A stretch of DNA of 16,262 nucleotides from assembly GCA_964634615.1 (NCBI GenBank), contig CAZWLQ010000017.1:1-16262 (forward strand), read 5' to 3'. The position numbers and the translations under genes were made by a program. This DNA comes from EsbW-18 sp964634615 (GTDB taxonomy: Bacteria > Patescibacteriota > Minisyncoccia > Phycocordibacterales > EsbW-18). Shown piece by piece: positions 13,702-16,262 of the stretch (positions are counted from its first letter, which is position 1; every line of letters begins with the position of its first letter). The notes below the pieces were generated by a model that was given only the letters and a program-made list of their open reading frames with translations, did no database searches and was not told where the DNA came from.

Positions 13702-14565
13702 CTACGTCTCGAGGGGACGGTAGACCACGACGTGATTCCTGTCCTTGTCTCCCCGTGATGCGCTCCACCACGTGAACTCGCTGTTGTTGGTTCGTCTGTC
13801 GGTTGCAGTATCGACACCGTCCCATGCTGATGCAACCACTGACGCAGCGAACCCGAACTCAAAGAGTTGCGATTCGATCAGATCGGGCATCGAGAGCGAG
13901 AGTCCGCGGGAAGTTCCAACGAAGGTGGAGTGCCCCCAGCGCTTGGTGATGTGTTCGTAGAGTGCCTTATTGCTATCTCCGTAGGTTGGGTGATCGTGAG
14001 GATGCAGGAAGCTTCCCCGCCCAATACCACAGAGAATCCAGGCACTTGCTTCACCGATCGGCGTCTTAATGAATGCCGTGGCGCGCTCTACTACGCCCGG
14101 ACGGTTCACAAGATGCCCCTTCCCCTGCAACCAGTGCCGTGTCACCAACGAGTCCCGACCCGCATGCATCACCAGAACCAAGTCACCGGCTTCCATCACA
14201 ACCGTCGGACAGTCGGCCGAACGAAGCCAGAAGGCATCGCCAGGCCTTAACCCAACGACGGCGTCGGCATGCACGCCGTAGAAAATATCAATACCAGCGT
14301 GCTTGTCGTGATGAGGAAAAAAGCTCGGATCCGCAAGAACGAGTTCGGCGTTGAACTCCTCCCCGTTCACTGCGAAAATACGCCTCACGCCGCAGTGCGA
14401 CAGATGCGTCGCCATGCGTTGTCGCGTCTCCTGGTCGGCGATTCGGCCGAGATCACTTGCCCGGCCGAAAAGCTTGACGTGCGAGCTCCCACAGATGCTT
14501 ACCGAGGTTGGCTCGATGAGTGCAGCCCACTCGTCGGGTCTTGCAACAGCCAGCGCTTCGCTCAT
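13702..14565 (-). CDS. Diverged laccase-domain (YfiH/LACC1-like) protein
   Basis: 287 aa. The family (old name 'multicopper polyphenol oxidase') binds a zinc-type metal through His, Cys and His; members act on purine nucleosides. Here ADAVVGLRPGD (100-110), RSADCP with Cys119, and LVMHAGRDSL with His134 match 'ADA', 'ADC.P' and 'HAGW'. The first ligand, normally in 'QVHG', aligns with VNG (66-68), where Asn replaces His, and HAG is followed by R instead of W. The later ILCGIGRGSF matches 'IGP.I'. Function may therefore have changed. A strong GGAGG lies 9 nt before ATG. It has its own promoter and terminator and is G+C-rich. Its promoter overlaps the end of alr. The assignment to the fold is fair, the activity is unknown. 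Confidence 0.72.
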   Translation of the reverse strand: MSEALAVARPDEWAALIEPTSVSICGSSHVKLFGRASDLGRIADQETRQRMATHLSHCGVRRIFAVNGEEFNAELVLADPSFFPHHDKHAGIDIFYGVHADAVVGLRPGDAFWLRSADCPTVVMEAGDLVLVMHAGRDSLVTRHWLQGKGHLVNRPGVVERATAFIKTPIGEASAWILCGIGRGSFLHPHDHPTYGDSNKALYEHITKRWGHSTFVGTSRGLSLSMPDLIESQLFEFGFAASVVASAWDGVDTATDRRTNNSEFTWWSASRGDKDRNHVVVYRPLET

Positions 14566-14594
14566 GATGATATTCCTCCATGTGGTAGTTTTCG

Positions 14595-14622
14595 GTTATA
14601 ACCTGGTGCGACTATATCACAA
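14595..14622 (-). promoter_or_regulatory. Promoter of cassette D
   Basis: Minus strand TTGTGA (14622-14617), a 16-nt spacer and TATAAC (14600-14595), within the palindrome GGTTATAACC. The -35 overlaps the last codons of alr (stop at 14612). It is weaker than the cassette A to C promoters. Confidence 0.5.
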
Positions 14623-15763
14623 TGCGCTTCAAATGTGATGGGATGTGAACGAGAATGTCGTATGGAATAGTTTCACAGAGTGCCGCGATATTCGCCACAG
14701 AGTTTTTTGCCGTCGGATCATTTGAAATCGCAACCACCCGCTCTCCCGCTTGTACATTGGGAACATTCGACACATCGATTGAACTCATATTCATCGAGAC
14801 GCGTCCGATGATTGGACACTCGGTATTTCGTACGAGCATTGATCCTTTGTTTGAGAGTCGTCGGTCAATGCCTTCAAAATAACCAACGGGGATTGTTGCG
14901 ATGGTCATGTCCTTCGTCGCAGTAAACGTGTTGTTGTATCCAACTGAATCTCCCGCTTGTATGTTCCGCACCGATGCGATTTCAGTTTCTAACGAGAGCG
15001 CGGGTATCAAATCGTTCTCATTCTTCAAAGGAGAGACACCGTGCTGACCGATGCCCAAACGAAAGACGTTTGCTTTGATTTCGTCTGCAAGTGGAAATCC
15101 TTTTGTTGCTGCGACGTGATAATACGGGATGTCACCGTGCGCCGCGTCGCAGATACCTCGTGCGCTGTTCCACGCTGCAATCTGACCCCTGGTAAATGCT
15201 GGATCATCTCCGTCCGCGTCGCAGAGATGTGTGCAAAGCCCTTCAAGGAGGGTGTTTTTATTCCCCTTGATGAGCGAGAGCGCTTCGGAAAGTTCATCGA
15301 GTGAGACACCTTGCCGATGCATGCCGGTATCAACCTTGAGATGGAGTGCGATATGAGGTGCGGGATACGAGTGGCGGGATGTGAGTTCTTGTACGTGTTC
15401 GAGTGAAATCGCCGTGAAGGAGACATCGTTGAACTCTTGTGCTGCACGAAGAATATCCTCTGGTCGGACATACCCCAACACAAGAATATTTGTGGTGATT
15501 CCCTTCCCACGAAGTACACGGGCTTCGTAGAGCGAATCAACCACTAAGAATGCGACGGCCGAATGGTTGTTGAGAATCGTCGCAACCTCCAGTAACCCGT
15601 GTCCGTAGGCATTGCTCTTCAAAACCGGCGCGAGCTTCGCCTGTGGAACCAGTTTCGCGAAATACTCGATATTGTGGAGAATCGCGTCTTTAGAAATACG
15701 AACCGTCACAAGAGGTTCGTAGACGTTTTTCTTTCGGAAGAGATTGAGGAGGCGTTTCACCAT
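14612..15763 (-). CDS. alr: Alanine racemase
   Basis: 383 aa, normal length. Converts L- to D-alanine for peptidoglycan, with PLP. The N-terminal TIM barrel has VLKSNAYGHG, in which Lys49 binds PLP. HLKVDTGMHRQG (141-152) and FRLGIGQHG follow. The C-terminal beta domain has SVGYNNTFTA with the catalytic-type Tyr, and RVSMNMSSIDVSNV. Residues about 128-138 (TSRHSYPAPHI) are encoded by a five-unit 7-nt repeat insertion. Start: ATG 15763 is possible, but an extended -10 ending 15767 predicts +1 at 15760, exactly the next codon GTG, so the natural mRNA may be leaderless with a GTG start one residue later. No Shine-Dalgarno. It is divergent from the mini-gene at 15835. Confidence 0.93.
   Translation of the reverse strand: MVKRLLNLFRKKNVYEPLVTVRISKDAILHNIEYFAKLVPQAKLAPVLKSNAYGHGLLEVATILNNHSAVAFLVVDSLYEARVLRGKGITTNILVLGYVRPEDILRAAQEFNDVSFTAISLEHVQELTSRHSYPAPHIALHLKVDTGMHRQGVSLDELSEALSLIKGNKNTLLEGLCTHLCDADGDDPAFTRGQIAAWNSARGICDAAHGDIPYYHVAATKGFPLADEIKANVFRLGIGQHGVSPLKNENDLIPALSLETEIASVRNIQAGDSVGYNNTFTATKDMTIATIPVGYFEGIDRRLSNKGSMLVRNTECPIIGRVSMNMSSIDVSNVPNVQAGERVVAISNDPTAKNSVANIAALCETIPYDILVHIPSHLKRIVI
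15352..15386. repeat. 7-nt repeat array inside alr
   Basis: Five consecutive heptamers, TATGAGG to TGTGAGT, of the same type as 5324-5463. Bases 15355-15372 match 5404-5421 at 16 of 18 positions. The array ends where normal alr sequence resumes and encodes part of TSRHSYPAPH. In another minus-strand frame it reads SHPATRIPHL, like the DPHPATRNPHP of the TraD-like tail. Confidence 0.75.
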
Positions 15764-15766
15764 GCC

Positions 15767-15775
15767 ATTGTAACA
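15767..15775 (-). promoter_or_regulatory. Extended -10 promoter of alr
   Basis: Minus strand TG-T-TACAAT (15775-15767). Only 3 nt separate it from ATG 15763 and 6 nt from GTG 15760, so it supports a leaderless GTG start. No clear -35. Confidence 0.5.
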
Positions 15776-15795
15776 CTGGTCTTGTGTACGGCTTT

Positions 15796-15829
15796 ATCCT
15801 TTGACATATCAAGGATTCTTTCTATCCTT
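15796..15829. promoter_or_regulatory. Three-half-site repeat over the 15835 promoter
   Basis: ATCCTT (15796-15801), AAGGAT (15811-15816) and ATCCTT (15824-15829) alternate in orientation with 9- and 7-nt spacers. They surround the -35 and cover the -10 of the plus-strand promoter, and lie upstream of alr, so they may form an operator for both genes. Confidence 0.4.
15801..15828 (+). promoter_or_regulatory. Promoter of the 48-aa mini-gene
   Basis: TTGACA (15801-15806), a 16-nt spacer and TATCCT (15823-15828), then 6 nt to ATG 15835. A perfect -35 and a leaderless arrangement. Confidence 0.65.
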
Positions 15830-15834
15830 AGCTG

Positions 15835-15981
15835 ATGATTCAGCCCGAACTTTTAGAGCTTGCTGCCAAGGTTGGTCAGGGTCTTGCCACAGCGGGCGAA
15901 ACAAAACTTTTCATTGTTCAATTCCAAGCACGAATTGCAGAGATGCGAGAATTTATCAGTACGCTTCCCAAGCTTGCATAA
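15835..15981 (+). CDS. Mini-protein of 48 aa, unknown
   Basis: ATG 15835 to TAA 15979-15981. The product is one predicted amphipathic helix pair: QPELLELAAKVGQGLA, a short turn at TAGETK, then FIVQFQARIAEMREFISTLPKLA. No membrane helix, signal or known family. Support for a real gene is the consensus-like promoter 6 nt before ATG and the second mini-gene 13 nt downstream in the same orientation. Likely a small soluble adaptor or structural peptide; function is unknown. Confidence 0.6.
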   Translation: MIQPELLELAAKVGQGLATAGETKLFIVQFQARIAEMREFISTLPKLA

Positions 15982-15994
15982 CTCATCCCGTACT

Positions 15995-16192
15995 ATGAAC
16001 GAACAATTTCCTGAATCCCCCGTATCTGAATTTGAAACCCTTCGCGAGGCCGTTGCTCAAGAACTTGAGATGCTTGAACAAGAAAGTGCAAGAGTAGACA
16101 TGGCAGCGCTTACCGAAGAACAGACACGACGTTTTGAAGAAGAAAGGAAAAGGATTGAAAGACTCCGAGAAGCTGCTGCGCTCTTCGAGTAA
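15995..16192 (+). CDS. Coiled-coil mini-protein of 65 aa, unknown
   Basis: Starting at ATG 15995 gives 65 residues. An upstream in-frame ATG at 15860 lies inside the 48-aa gene in another frame and is rejected. After a short N-terminus the chain is almost entirely charged helix, very Glu/Arg-rich (REAVAQELEMLEQESARV and EEQTRRFEEERKRIERL), consistent with a coiled coil. The gap from the previous stop is 13 nt, so the two are probably co-transcribed. No Shine-Dalgarno is evident. Function unknown. Confidence 0.65.
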   Translation: MNEQFPESPVSEFETLREAVAQELEMLEQESARVDMAALTEEQTRRFEEERKRIERLREAAALFE

Positions 16193-16205
16193 GATATCCC
16201 TTGTG

Positions 16206-16211
16206 TGATAC
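16206..16211 (+). promoter_or_regulatory. Possible -10 box for the tRNA-Leu gene
   Basis: TGATAC preceded by TGTG, 12 nt before the tRNA 5' end, giving a +1 about 6 nt before the mature end. No good -35 at 17 nt. Weak call. Confidence 0.3.
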
Positions 16212-16223
16212 CATGCCCTCGCT

Positions 16224-16262
16224 GGGCACGTGGCGAAATTGGTAGACGCGCTACGTTCAGGT
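16224..16262 (+). tRNA. tRNA-Leu (anticodon CAG), 3' part outside the window
   Basis: The window ends inside the anticodon loop. The acceptor 5' strand is GGGCACG (16224-16230), then T8 G9, a D-arm containing AAATTGGTAGACGCGC typical of leucine tRNAs, an anticodon stem starting CTACG and the loop TTCAGGT (16256-16262) with CAG at 16258-16260. The D-arm closely resembles that of other bacterial tRNA-Leu. The long variable arm expected for Leu cannot be seen. Confidence 0.9.

Noticed and set aside
15025..15540. 171-aa alternative frame within alr
   Set aside because: Shadow of a well-conserved gene. It is informative only because it reads the 7-nt repeat as the TraD-like peptide.

Overview
The window looks like part of a small-genome candidate-phyla (Patescibacteria, Parcubacteria-like) chromosome. 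This is an inference. It rests on the mix of families: a lamin-tail/PKD surface protein, a soluble TraD/VirD4-like ATPase with a long disordered tail, a single-pass putative glycoside hydrolase, an Mpl-like Mur ligase, an arginyl-transferase-like GNAT and many tiny genes. It also rests on the apparent lack of Shine-Dalgarno sites before most conserved genes. TGA is used as an ordinary stop (for example at 3874 and 7880), so this is not a recoded lineage.

Layout. 1-50 is the tail of an upstream gene and 69-1094 a DegT-like PLP enzyme. On the minus strand from 7219 to 2046 lies a run of a TraD-like ATPase, a lamin-tail/PKD surface protein, a 52-aa one-helix protein, a polysaccharide deacetylase and a FemAB/GNAT-like transferase, probably concerned with the cell envelope. 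8300-9583 (minus) is a membrane-anchored GH-like protein. 9982-10565 (minus) is rsmI, cut by a 100-N scaffold gap (9882-9981). 11431-13638 (plus) is an Mpl-like ligase followed by an arginyl-transferase-like protein. 14612-15763 (minus) is alr. 15835-16192 (plus) holds two mini-proteins, and a tRNA-Leu(CAG) begins at 16224 and runs off the end.

Between these conserved genes sit five units of a different style: A (1137-2038), B (7264-8287), C (10606-11396), D (13637-14622) and E (starts 9712, lost in the gap). Sampled stretches are more G+C-rich (41 of 60 at 1261-1320 against 21 of 60 at 12901-12960). All five have a strong Shine-Dalgarno site. A to D each have a recognisable promoter (three share TTGACG with a 17-nt spacer) and their own G+C-rich intrinsic terminator. 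Their products are mostly unknown: a 216-aa protein, three overlapping small genes, a secreted beta-rich protein and a diverged laccase-domain (YfiH-like) protein. By contrast, several conserved genes have a -10 box 6-7 nt before the start codon, as expected for leaderless mRNAs.

The other notable feature is a 7-nt tandem DNA repeat (20 units) that encodes a proline-rich tail in the TraD-like gene. A five-unit copy lies inside alr and is read there in a different frame.
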